Assembly (NCBI RefSeq): GCF_000721175.1
Contig: NZ_JOEZ01000012.1
Location: forward strand, 248,001 to 312,000
DNA: 64,000 nt
Direction: 5' to 3'
Source: Streptomyces anulatus
GTDB taxonomy: Bacteria; Actinomycetota; Actinomycetes; Streptomycetales; Streptomycetaceae
Shown here: piece by piece, positions 8,320 through 15,533 of the stretch
Layout of the letters: each line of letters begins with the position of its first letter
Position numbering within the stretch: position 1 is the stretch's first letter
Translations under genes and position numbers: made by a program
The notes under the pieces: model-generated
Database searches by the model: none
The model's input: only the letters and a program-made list of their open reading frames with translations
What the model was told of the DNA's origin: nothing

Positions 8320-9375
8320 ATGACCGTTCGTCGCAAGGCCGCCGGGATCCTCGCCCTCGGTTTCGCACCGCTCGCGCTGGCCGGCCTGACCGCCGCCCCG
8401 GCCGTCGCGCACGGTTCGCTCACCGACCCCGTGAGCCGGGTGTCCGCGTGCTTCGCCGAGGGTCCGGAGAGCCCGAGGTCGGCGGCGTGCCAGGCGGCGG
8501 TCGCGGCGGGCGGGACCCAGGCGCTGTACGACTGGAACGGGGTGAACATCGCCAACGCGGCGGGCAAGCACCGTGAGCTGATCCCGGACGGCGAGCTGTG
8601 CAGCGCGGCCAACGACAAGTTCAAGGGGCTCGACCTCCCGCGCGCCGACTGGCCGGCCACCGCGCTGTCGGCGGGCGAGCACACCTTCCGGTTCCGCGCG
8701 ACGGCCCCGCACAAGGGCTCGTTCGAGCTGTACATGACGAAGCCCGGTTACGACGCCACGAAGCCGCTGGCCTGGTCGGACCTGGAGGCGAAGCCCTTCG
8801 CCGAGGTCACCGACCCGGTGCTGGAGAACGGTTCGTACGTCTTCGACGGGGTGATCCCCGAGCGCTCCGGGCGGCAGCTGGTCTACACGATCTGGCAGCG
8901 CTCCGACTCTCCCGAGGCGTTCTACGCATGCTCCGACGTGACGTTCGGCGGTGCTTCGGCGGGCGGCGGGGCGGAGCAGGAGGACGGGAAGGAGCAGCAG
9001 GGTTCCGGCGGTGACTCCGGTGCCGAGGCTCCCGCGCCGGCCCCCTCCGCACCGTCCGAGGAGGCGATCGCCGAGGGTTCCGTGAAGTCGTCGGTCGAGC
9101 ACAACGGCCACGGCGACGACGACGCGAGCACCGGGGCGAAGGTCAACGCCGCCGCTCCGGCCGCCCCTGTGGTCGAGAACGAGGGCAGGGCCGAGGGCAA
9201 TGCCCCGGAGGTCAACGCGGCCGGCACCGAGGAGGTGCTGGCCGAGACGGGCGGTTCAGGAAGCAGCACGTACCTGGCGATCGGGGGCGCCGGAGTCCTC
9301 GCCGCCGGCGCGGCCGTGCTGTTCGCCTCGCAGCGCCGCCGGGCCGCCGCGTCGATGGGCCGCCACAGCCGCTGA
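8320..9375 (+). CDS. cell-wall-anchored AA10 lytic polysaccharide monooxygenase (chitin/cellulose-active)
   Basis: This is a 351-residue exported copper enzyme. The signal peptide is cleaved after AVA, so the mature chain begins at His31 (HGSLTDPVSR), the first ligand of the histidine brace. The second is His131 in TAPHKGSFELYMTKPGY. The AA10 catalytic domain runs to about residue 205 and ends ACSDVTFGG. A Gly/Ser/Glu/Ala-rich linker of about 100 residues follows, then LAETG, a hydrophobic segment and a basic tail: a class E-type sortase sorting signal. The ATG has AGAAGGAG upstream. LPMOs cut crystalline chitin or cellulose oxidatively; here the enzyme is probably tethered to the hyphal wall rather than released. 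Confidence 0.9.
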   Translation: MTVRRKAAGILALGFAPLALAGLTAAPAVAHGSLTDPVSRVSACFAEGPESPRSAACQAAVAAGGTQALYDWNGVNIANAAGKHRELIPDGELCSAANDKFKGLDLPRADWPATALSAGEHTFRFRATAPHKGSFELYMTKPGYDATKPLAWSDLEAKPFAEVTDPVLENGSYVFDGVIPERSGRQLVYTIWQRSDSPEAFYACSDVTFGGASAGGGAEQEDGKEQQGSGGDSGAEAPAPAPSAPSEEAIAEGSVKSSVEHNGHGDDDASTGAKVNAAAPAAPVVENEGRAEGNAPEVNAAGTEEVLAETGGSGSSTYLAIGGAGVLAAGAAVLFASQRRRAAASMGRHSR

Positions 9376-9399
9376 TCGCGCAGCACCCCGTTCGGTACC

Positions 9400-9435
9400 C
9401 CTGCCGCGTCCCTCCGGGACGTCGGGCGCGGCAGG
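9400..9435. terminator. hairpin between the convergent LPMO and lipase genes
   Basis: CCTGCCGCG pairs with CGCGGCAGG, and an inner GTCCC/GGGAC pair sits within the loop. It is placed just after the LPMO stop. A second GC-rich inverted repeat (GCCGGGG/CCCCGGC) follows, so the spacer may end transcription from both sides. Confidence 0.5.
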
Positions 9436-9504
9436 CCGTGACGGGCCGGGGTCCGCCGTCCGCCCCATCGGACGCCGGGCCCCGGCCCGCCGTTGCGCGG
9501 TGGG

Positions 9505-10398
9505 TCAGCCGATGACCGAGGCGCAGGTGGTCGGGGTGGCACGGGCCGGGTCGAGGGCGTTGGCCACTTCGTGGAAGGCGATGCGGTCGATGGTCCCGAT
9601 CGCCACGTGCTCGGAGAGGTCGAGCGGGCACAGGTCCTGGAGGAGGACGTTGCGTACGTTCGGTCCGTCCAGGTACTGCGTGCGGTACGGGGTCACGACC
9701 TGGTCGTACTTGGTCGCGATGACGGTGTAGCGGACGCCGGGGACGGTGTCGCCGCCCGCCGTGAGCTTGGTGATGAAGGGCGATCCGGCGACCTGGTCGG
9801 CGAGTCCGGGGGTCTTGTCGCTGATGAACTTCTCGACGCCGGGGAAGAACGGCAGCAGCTTGGTGAGGCCGAGCAGCGTGGTGCCGTGGTTGTCCGGGGC
9901 GATGCCGACGAGGGCGTTGACCTTGTCGGCGCCGCCGAGGAACTTCAGGTAGTAGTTCGGCATCATGCCGCCCTGGGAGTGGCCGACGAGGTCGGCCTTC
10001 GGGGCTCCGGTGGCGTCGAGCACCTTGTCGACGAACACGTCGAGCTGTTCGGCGGACTTGTCGATGGGGCCGAGTCCGTAGAAGAACGGCACGCCGGGGA
10101 GTTGGCCGTAGTCGAGGGAGAAGACGCAGTAGCCCCGGTTGACCAGGTAGGGGGCGAGGACCAGCCAGTTGTCGATCGAGTTCCCGAAGGTTCCGTGGAC
10201 CAGGACGACGGGGCGGGGATGGGCGGAGGAGGGCTTGCAGGAGTAGTCGTTCCAGCCACGCGAAGTGGCCGCGGCGGCGGCTGGGGAAGCCGCGCTCGCG
10301 GTCGCCGTGGGGGCGACGAGAACGGTGAGGGAGAGGAGCAGGGCGACGAGCAGGCCGCGCGCGCGGGGAACGCGCGCGGCACGGATCCAGGGCAGCAT
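9505..10398 (-). CDS. secreted alpha/beta-hydrolase lipase (triacylglycerol lipase, lipase class 2 type)
   Basis: The 297-residue extracellular lipase has a long Sec signal peptide (RGLLVALLLSLTVLVAP, cleavage near ASAAS). It shows the oxyanion segment PVVLVHGTFGNSIDNW, the nucleophile elbow GHSQGGMMPNYYL, a following NALVGIAPDNHGTT motif, an acidic residue near VIATKYDQVV, and the catalytic His in LSEHVAIGTIDR. The mature part has an even number of cysteines, consistent with disulfides. The pattern fits actinomycete lipases that release fatty acids from triglycerides or Tween-type esters. A paired TTAC-N6-GTAA dyad lies about 90-125 bases upstream and may control it. Confidence 0.88.
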   Translation of the reverse strand: MLPWIRAARVPRARGLLVALLLSLTVLVAPTATASAASPAAAAATSRGWNDYSCKPSSAHPRPVVLVHGTFGNSIDNWLVLAPYLVNRGYCVFSLDYGQLPGVPFFYGLGPIDKSAEQLDVFVDKVLDATGAPKADLVGHSQGGMMPNYYLKFLGGADKVNALVGIAPDNHGTTLLGLTKLLPFFPGVEKFISDKTPGLADQVAGSPFITKLTAGGDTVPGVRYTVIATKYDQVVTPYRTQYLDGPNVRNVLLQDLCPLDLSEHVAIGTIDRIAFHEVANALDPARATPTTCASVIG

Positions 10399-10483
10399 CG
10401 TGTGGTCTCCTTGCGGCTCAAGGGAGGTGCGATGGCGGTGCGCCCTGTGGCCCGGACCACAAGCTTTATGTGCTCATGCCAAA

Positions 10484-10525
10484 TTACGCACGAGTAAGGT
10501 GGAGAGGGAAGTTACGCGTCGGTAA
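10484..10525. promoter_or_regulatory. pair of TTAC-N6-GTAA dyads, possible TetR-type operators
   Basis: Two 14-base inverted repeats, TTACGCACGAGTAA and TTACGCGTCGGTAA, lie 28 bases apart centre to centre. They fall between the 3' end of an MFS remnant and the 5' end of the lipase gene. TTAC...GTAA half-sites are typical of TetR-family regulators. No tetR gene is next to them now. Confidence 0.4.
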
Positions 10526-10572
10526 AAACTGTCGCGGCCTCACCGCAGATCGAGTAGCGGGGTGGCGGGCGG

Positions 10573-11107
10573 TCAGGACGCCGCCCTCCCCGCCGTGGAC
10601 GCCACCTCCCCCGCCTCGTCCCCCGCCCCTTCGCCGTCCGCGCCTCCGTCCGCGCGCCCCACGTTCCGCAGCGGCATCGTGACCGTGACGGCCGGCGCGA
10701 GCATGACCGGTACGGCCCCCATCGCGATCCGGGCAAGGCCCTGGGCGAAGGAGTCCCGCGGTACGGCGGTGAGTTGAGCCGCCGTCCGCGCGGGCAGCTC
10801 GCCGGCGGCTTCGAGGGCCGCGGGCAGGTTACCGGTGGCCGTCTCGCGGGCGGGGGCGGGTACGCCGTCCGGCACCGAGCCGGCCATCCCGCTGCGGTAC
10901 GCGACGTTCAGCACGCTGCCGAGGACCGCGATGCCGAGATGGCGGCCGGCGACATCGCGACGCTGGTCACGTCGAGCCGGCCTTGGGGTTAGGGGCCTCC
11001 GGAAGCACCAGGGCCCGCAATCAGCGGGGACACCATGACCGGCACGGCCACGAGGAAGACCGACCCCCACCGGAAGGCCTCCAGCAGCACGCCGATCGAC
11101 TCACGCA
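10573..11107 (-). pseudogene. remnant of an MFS (EmrB/QacA-type) efflux transporter
   Basis: Two fragments are visible. The first (about 11107-10988) reads LEAFRWGSVFLVAVPVM, which lines up with HYWWGSVFLINIPLM in the middle of the intact MFS gene at 31894-33645. It ends at a stop. The second reads GIAVLGSVLNVAYRSGMAGS, then AQGLARIAMGAVPVMLAP, and matches the C-terminal two spans (GIALLGSVMNAAYAPG). The roughly 270 residues between these positions, and all of the N-terminus, are gone. This is the end product of large deletions, not a functional transporter. Confidence 0.7.
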
Positions 11108-11230
11108 CCCCAGGGCCGTTTCCGTGTCCGTCGGGTTCTCCGCGGACCGGCCCTGATCCGCCGGACACGCCCTACGCCGTTCGGCCCCGCCCCGCCTGCG
11201 CCAACACCGCCCCGCCCGGACCGTGGGGGC

Positions 11231-12301
11231 ATGACTTTCGTCGACGAGGTGAAGAACGCCGTCACCCCACGGGCCGCCCTGCTCGTCATCGGCGTGCTCG
11301 GACTCCAGATGCTGTTCATCGCGTCCTACGTCGGAGCGCTGCACAAGCCGAAGCCGACGGATGTCGCCTTCGGGGTGGTGGCCCCGCAGCAGATGTCCCG
11401 GCAGCTCGTCGACCGGCTGGACGGGCTCCCCGGCGGACCGCTGGACCCCCGTACGGTGAGCAGCGCGGCCGAGGCGCGCGAGCAGATCATGAACCGCGAC
11501 ATCGACGGGGCCCTGGTCGTCGCGGCGGAGGGCCGTACCGACACCCTGCTGGTCGCTTCCGGCGGCGGAACCGCCCTGGCCACCTCCCTGGAGCGGATCC
11601 TCACCGAGGTCGAGGGCTCCCAGCAGCGGGCCGTGCGGACCGTGGACGTCGCCCCGGCTTCCGGCGAGGACTTCAACGGACTCTCGTCCTTCTATCTGGT
11701 CGTCGGCTGGTGCGTGGGCGGCTATCTCTGCGCCTCGATCCTGGCGATCAGCGCCGGTGCCAAACCCGCCGACCGGCAGCGCGCGGCGATCCGGACCGGG
11801 ACCATGGCGCTGTACTCGATCGTCGGCGGCATCGGCGGTGCGATCGTCGTCGGGCCGATCCTCGGCGCACTGCCGGGCAGCTTCTGGGGGCTGGCCGGTC
11901 TGGGCGCCCTGGTCGTCTTCGCGGTCGGCATGACCACGCTCGCCCTGCAGGCCCTCACCGGCATCATCGGCATCGGCCTGGCCGTCCTGATCATCGTCAT
12001 CGCGGGCAACCCGAGCGCGGGCGGCGCCTTCCCGCTGCCGATGCTCCCGGACTTCTGGCGGGCGATCGGCCCGGCCCTCCCTCCGGGCGCGGGCACTTGG
12101 GCGGCCCGTTCGATCGCCTACTTCCGGGGCAACGCGGTCACCGGTCCACTGCTGGTGCTCTCCGCCTGGGCGGTCGTCGGCACGGCACTGACCCTGCTGC
12201 TGTCGATGCGGAAGCGGTCGGAAGCGGATCCGACGGACAGTACGGGCACGGCTACGGCCGCCGCCCCGGCACCCGGTACCGGCGGGTCGACCGCGGCCTG
12301 A
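11231..12301 (+). CDS. integral membrane protein, ABC-2/DUF3533-like
   Basis: The 356-residue protein starts with one membrane span (AALLVIGVLGLQMLFIASYV). A periplasmic-type domain of about 120 residues follows (GVVAPQQMSRQLVDRLD, then DIDGALVVAAEGRTDTLLVA). Five further spans lie between residues 155 and 330, and the tail is polar. This layout resembles the membrane halves of ABC-2-type exporters and the DUF3533/YhgE group, which are often linked to export or phage receptors. No ATPase partner is adjacent, so its role is open. The ATG was chosen because the first span follows directly. Confidence 0.7.
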   Translation: MTFVDEVKNAVTPRAALLVIGVLGLQMLFIASYVGALHKPKPTDVAFGVVAPQQMSRQLVDRLDGLPGGPLDPRTVSSAAEAREQIMNRDIDGALVVAAEGRTDTLLVASGGGTALATSLERILTEVEGSQQRAVRTVDVAPASGEDFNGLSSFYLVVGWCVGGYLCASILAISAGAKPADRQRAAIRTGTMALYSIVGGIGGAIVVGPILGALPGSFWGLAGLGALVVFAVGMTTLALQALTGIIGIGLAVLIIVIAGNPSAGGAFPLPMLPDFWRAIGPALPPGAGTWAARSIAYFRGNAVTGPLLVLSAWAVVGTALTLLLSMRKRSEADPTDSTGTATAAAPAPGTGGSTAA

Positions 12302-12541
12302 CTCCGGGCCCATCCCTTGGCGCCGCCCCGCCCCGCCCCGCCCCTCCCCTTTTCAGCCGCGATGATCGGACCGTGGGGCCGCCCTGTTGGCGGCCTCATC
12401 TGACGTGTGCCCCAATTCCTGATGTCCGGTCAGCGCTACCCCTAGTCATGACAGGTGCATGACGACATGCTGGAGCGGCCTCGTACCACCCGACGAGGAA
12501 CACGGTCAGGACCACTCCTTCCACCCCCACGGAGGTCGCTC

Positions 12542-13039
12542 ATGCGTCGTCGATTCATGGCTCCGCTCGCCGCGGTCGCGCTGTCGCTCCCGCTCACCCT
12601 GATCACCGCCGGTTCCGCCTCGGCCGCTCCCGCCGACAAGCCCCAGGTGCTCAGCTCCTGGACCCAGACGAGCGCCTCCAGCTACAACGCGTGGAACACC
12701 GCCCGCAACAACCAGGGTGCCTGGTCCGCGTACGGATTCGACTGGTCGACGGACTACTGCAGCAGCTCCCCCGACAACCCGTTCGGCTTCCCCTTCCAGA
12801 AGTCCTGCGCCCGCCACGACTTCGGCTACCGGAACCACAAGGCCGCCGGCATCTTCCCCGCCAACAAGGCCCGTATCGACTCCGCCTTCTACGAGGACCT
12901 CAAGCGGGTGTGCGCCGGCTACTCGGGCGCGACGAAGACGTCGTGCAACAGCACGGCCTGGACCTACTACCAGGCCGTGAACATCTTCGGCGTCGCCCCG
13001 GCCAAGGCCGAAGCCGGCCATCTGCCCCAGGCTGCCTGA
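12542..13039 (+). CDS. secreted prokaryotic phospholipase A2
   Basis: The 165-residue precursor has a signal peptide ending near SASAA. The mature domain has the hallmark SCARHDFGYRNHK, in which His92 and Asp93 form the catalytic dyad, and four cysteines for two disulfides. An upstream TDYCSSSPDNPFGF loop probably binds Ca2+. This is the S. violaceoruber-type PLA2, a Ca2+-dependent extracellular enzyme that cleaves the sn-2 ester of phospholipids. The ATG follows GGAGGTCGCTC at good spacing; the open frame upstream (to 12455) is not used. It is monocistronic and ends at a strong terminator shared with the convergent protease gene. Confidence 0.93.
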   Translation: MRRRFMAPLAAVALSLPLTLITAGSASAAPADKPQVLSSWTQTSASSYNAWNTARNNQGAWSAYGFDWSTDYCSSSPDNPFGFPFQKSCARHDFGYRNHKAAGIFPANKARIDSAFYEDLKRVCAGYSGATKTSCNSTAWTYYQAVNIFGVAPAKAEAGHLPQAA

Positions 13040-13044
13040 GCACG

Positions 13045-13075
13045 GGAAGGGCCCCCGCCGAACGGGGGCCCTTCC
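13045..13075. terminator. bidirectional terminator between the PLA2 and streptogrisin genes
   Basis: A perfect 13-base stem (GGAAGGGCCCCCG) with a 5-base loop starts 5 bases past the PLA2 stop. It lies 24 bases past the stop of the convergent protease gene. Confidence 0.85.
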
Positions 13076-13098
13076 TTACGCCGTCATGCGGTGGTGCG

Positions 13099-14184
13099 TC
13101 AGCCGATCTCGGCGCCGTAGGCGGCCAGTGCCTCTGGAACCGGCTGGAAGAAGGTCGTGCCGCCCGAGGAGCAGTCGCCGCTGCCGCCCGAGGTCAGGCC
13201 GAGCGCGGTGTCGCCCGCGAAGAGGGCGCCGCCGCTGTCGCCCGGCTCGGCGCAGACCGTCGTCTGGATGAGGCCGTTGACGATGTCGCCGTTGCCGTAG
13301 TTGACCGTGGCGTCCAGCGCGGTGACCTCACCGTCGTGCACCTGGGTGGTGGAGCCGCTGCGGGTGACCGCCTGGCCGACCGTCGCGTCGCCCGCCTGGG
13401 TGATCGCCTGGGTGGAGCCGTCGTACAGGTCGACCTCGCTCGGGTGCGCGATGTCCGACGTGTACTTGACCAGGCCGTAGTCGTTCTCCGGGAAGCTGGA
13501 GCCCTCGTTCGCCCCGATCTCCGAGCCGCCCTGGGTGTCCGACCAGCTGGTGACCGACTCGGTGCAGTGGCCCGCGGTCAGGAAGTACGGCTCACCGTCC
13601 TTGACCACGTTGAAGCCGAGCGAACAGCGGGAGCCGGATCCCCAGATCGCGTCGCCGCCCGCGATCAGCGGCTTGAACTCGCCGGCCGTCTTGTTGAGTT
13701 CGGCCGTGCCGCCGAGACCCTCGACCACGGCCGAGAGCTTCTTCCAGGCCGCGCCGTCGACCGTGCTGTCGGCGGTGACGAGCACCTTGTTGCTCACCGG
13801 GTCGACCGCCCAGGAGGTGCCCGGGATGGTCGCCTTGTCGGTGAGGGTCTGCCGCGCCGACTTCAGCTCGGCGAGGGAGTTCTCCACCATTCTGGCCTTG
13901 CCGCCCGCCTGGCGGACCTGTTCGGCGCCGGCCTCGTCGACGACGTTCACGACGAGGGCCTTCGCCGTGCTGTCGTAGTACGAGCCTGCCGCGTCCGCGC
14001 CCAGATCACGGTCGAGAACGGTGGCCAGCTTTCCGGCCGCGTCCGCGCTGAGGGTCTTGGCCGTGAACTCCGGCACATCGTCACTGGCGTTCGCAGTCTG
14101 GAACGTGAATCCCGCTGCGACCAGCGCGACGACGGCCGAGCCGGCCAGCGTCGCGCGCTTCTTGGATATGCGTCGATGCTTCAA
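13099..14184 (-). CDS. sprD: secreted chymotrypsin-like serine protease, streptogrisin D type
   Basis: This 361-residue prepro-protease belongs to family S1. A signal peptide is followed by an alpha-lytic-type prodomain (about residues 35-170), then the mature enzyme starting [15 protein letters not shown]. Catalytic residues sit in FLTAGHC (His), [10 protein letters not shown] (Asp) and EPGDSGGAL (Ser). I chose a TTG start because AGGAGGTCGAAG precedes it directly and a short basic signal peptide follows. The frame is open to 14307, and the S. griseus SGPD precursor as I remember it is annotated with that longer N-terminus. The sequence otherwise agrees closely with SGPD. It acts extracellularly in protein degradation. 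Confidence 0.88.
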   Translation of the reverse strand: MKHRRISKKRATLAGSAVVALVAAGFTFQTANASDDVPEFTAKTLSADAAGKLATVLDRDLGADAAGSYYDSTAKALVVNVVDEAGAEQVRQAGGKARMVENSLAELKSARQTLTDKATIPGTSWAVDPVSNKVLVTADSTVDGAAWKKLSAVVEGLGGTAELNKTAGEFKPLIAGGDAIWGSGSRCSLGFNVVKDGEPYFLTAGHCTESVTSWSDTQGGSEIGANEGSSFPENDYGLVKYTSDIAHPSEVDLYDGSTQAITQAGDATVGQAVTRSGSTTQVHDGEVTALDATVNYGNGDIVNGLIQTTVCAEPGDSGGALFAGDTALGLTSGGSGDCSSGGTTFFQPVPEALAAYGAEIG

Positions 14185-14602
14185 CTTCGACCTCCTGTGG
14201 GGCCGTGCACGGAGCAAGTGGGGTGCTCGTACACGGAGGATGGGGCGCCCACTATTCCGAGGCCGGGAAACGCACACAAGGCCGACTTCCAGACGTGCAC
14301 ACGACACAGACGCTTCGCACGCGAGGTGTTCACCTACCCCGGGTCATGCCACGTCGGTTCCGTTCGCGAACACCCGGTGCAACCGTCGGCCGCCCCTGGG
14401 TGAGGACTAGGCCTGTCCGGTTTTCGCCCCTGCCGGTCCGGATGTTGTGCCCACCCGTCCGGATGCCGACGGAAATCGTCCACCGGGAGCCTCCCAGGAC
14501 CTTCACAGTTCCTGTCGCCGAACTGTCCCCGTAACGCCTCTGATGGGTCATCATCGAAAAGGCGGCACACGCCCGCCGGGTGGCCGAGCGGAGGAGGCAC
14601 GG
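14185..14602. other. 418-bp divergent intergenic region
   Basis: The region lies between the 5' ends of the streptogrisin gene and the alpha/beta hydrolase gene. Codons 14185-14307 could extend the protease N-terminus if an upstream start is used. Otherwise I see no gene; both promoters should lie here, but I cannot place them with confidence. Confidence 0.4.
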
Positions 14603-15514
14603 GTGCGCAATCGGGTGCTCGCGGCGGACGGGCGGCATCTGATGGTGGAGCGGATGGGGGACCCGCGGGGAAGACCGGTCTTCCTCCTCCACGGCACTCC
14701 GGGCAGCAGGCTCGGGCCCGCTCCCCGCGGCATGGTGCTGTACCAGCGCCATACGCAGCTGATCACCTACGACCGCCCGGGGTACGGCTGCAGCGACCGG
14801 CACGAGGGCCGCCGGGTCAGGGACGTCGCCGAGGACGTCCGGGCCATCGCCGACTCGTTGGGCCTCGACCGGTTCGCCGTGGTGGGCCGCTCCGGCGGGG
14901 CCCCGCACGCCCTGGCCTGCGCGGCGCTGATGCCGGAACGGATCACCCGGACCGCGGCTCTGGTCAGTCTCGCGCCCCCGGACGCGGCCGGTCTCGACTG
15001 GTTCGACGGCATGACCGCGTCCAACGTACTCGCGTACTCCACGGCGGCGGACGACCCGGACAGCCTGGCGGAGTCCTTCATCGTCCGCTCCGCGCAGATC
15101 CGGCGGGACCCGGTCAGGCTCCTGGACGATCTGCGCCGGGAGCTGACCGACTCCGACCGGGTGGTGGTCAACGACGCGGGGATCCGGACCATGCTGCTGC
15201 GCAACTACAGCGAAGGGCTGCGCGCCTCGGCCTACGGCTGGATCGACGACGCCATCGCGTTCTGCAGCCCCTGGGGGTTCGAGCCGGCCCGGATCACCGG
15301 GGAGGTGCTGCTCTGGCACGGGGTGAAGGACGTCTTCGCCCCGGTCGGCCACTCCCGCTGGCTGGCCGGGCAGATCCCGGGCGCCACCACCGTACTGGAA
15401 CCGAAGGCAGCCCACTTCGACGCGTTCCCCATGCTCCCCCGCGTCCTCGACTGGCTGCTGGACGAGCGGGAGCACCCGGACCGGACGCTGCCGACCTCCG
15501 TGCCGGGAGGGTGA
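14603..15514 (+). CDS. alpha/beta-hydrolase fold protein
   Basis: The 303-residue cytoplasmic hydrolase has the oxyanion HGTPGSR, then YDRPGYGCSDRHEGRRV, the nucleophile elbow VVGRSGGAPHALACA (Ser in GRSGG), an acidic residue near LLWHGVKDVFAPVGHS and a late His in EPKAAHFDAFPML. This is the layout of the esterase/epoxide hydrolase/prolyl aminopeptidase branch; the substrate is not predictable. The start is a GTG preceded by GAGGAGGCACGG. The ATG-started extension to 14447 lacks coding character. Its stop codon sits in the loop of a terminator hairpin, and the gene is convergent with fxsT. Confidence 0.82.
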   Translation: MRNRVLAADGRHLMVERMGDPRGRPVFLLHGTPGSRLGPAPRGMVLYQRHTQLITYDRPGYGCSDRHEGRRVRDVAEDVRAIADSLGLDRFAVVGRSGGAPHALACAALMPERITRTAALVSLAPPDAAGLDWFDGMTASNVLAYSTAADDPDSLAESFIVRSAQIRRDPVRLLDDLRRELTDSDRVVVNDAGIRTMLLRNYSEGLRASAYGWIDDAIAFCSPWGFEPARITGEVLLWHGVKDVFAPVGHSRWLAGQIPGATTVLEPKAAHFDAFPMLPRVLDWLLDEREHPDRTLPTSVPGG

Positions 15515-15527
15515 GCCCTCCCGGCAC
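15500..15527. terminator. terminator hairpin containing the hydrolase stop codon in its loop
   Basis: GTGCCGGGAGGG and CCCTCCCGGCAC form a perfect 12-base stem around the loop TGAG. The TGA of the loop is the stop codon of the upstream hydrolase. The convergent fxsT gene ends 7 bases further on, so one hairpin probably serves both. Confidence 0.7.
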
Positions 15528-15533
15528 GGACGG

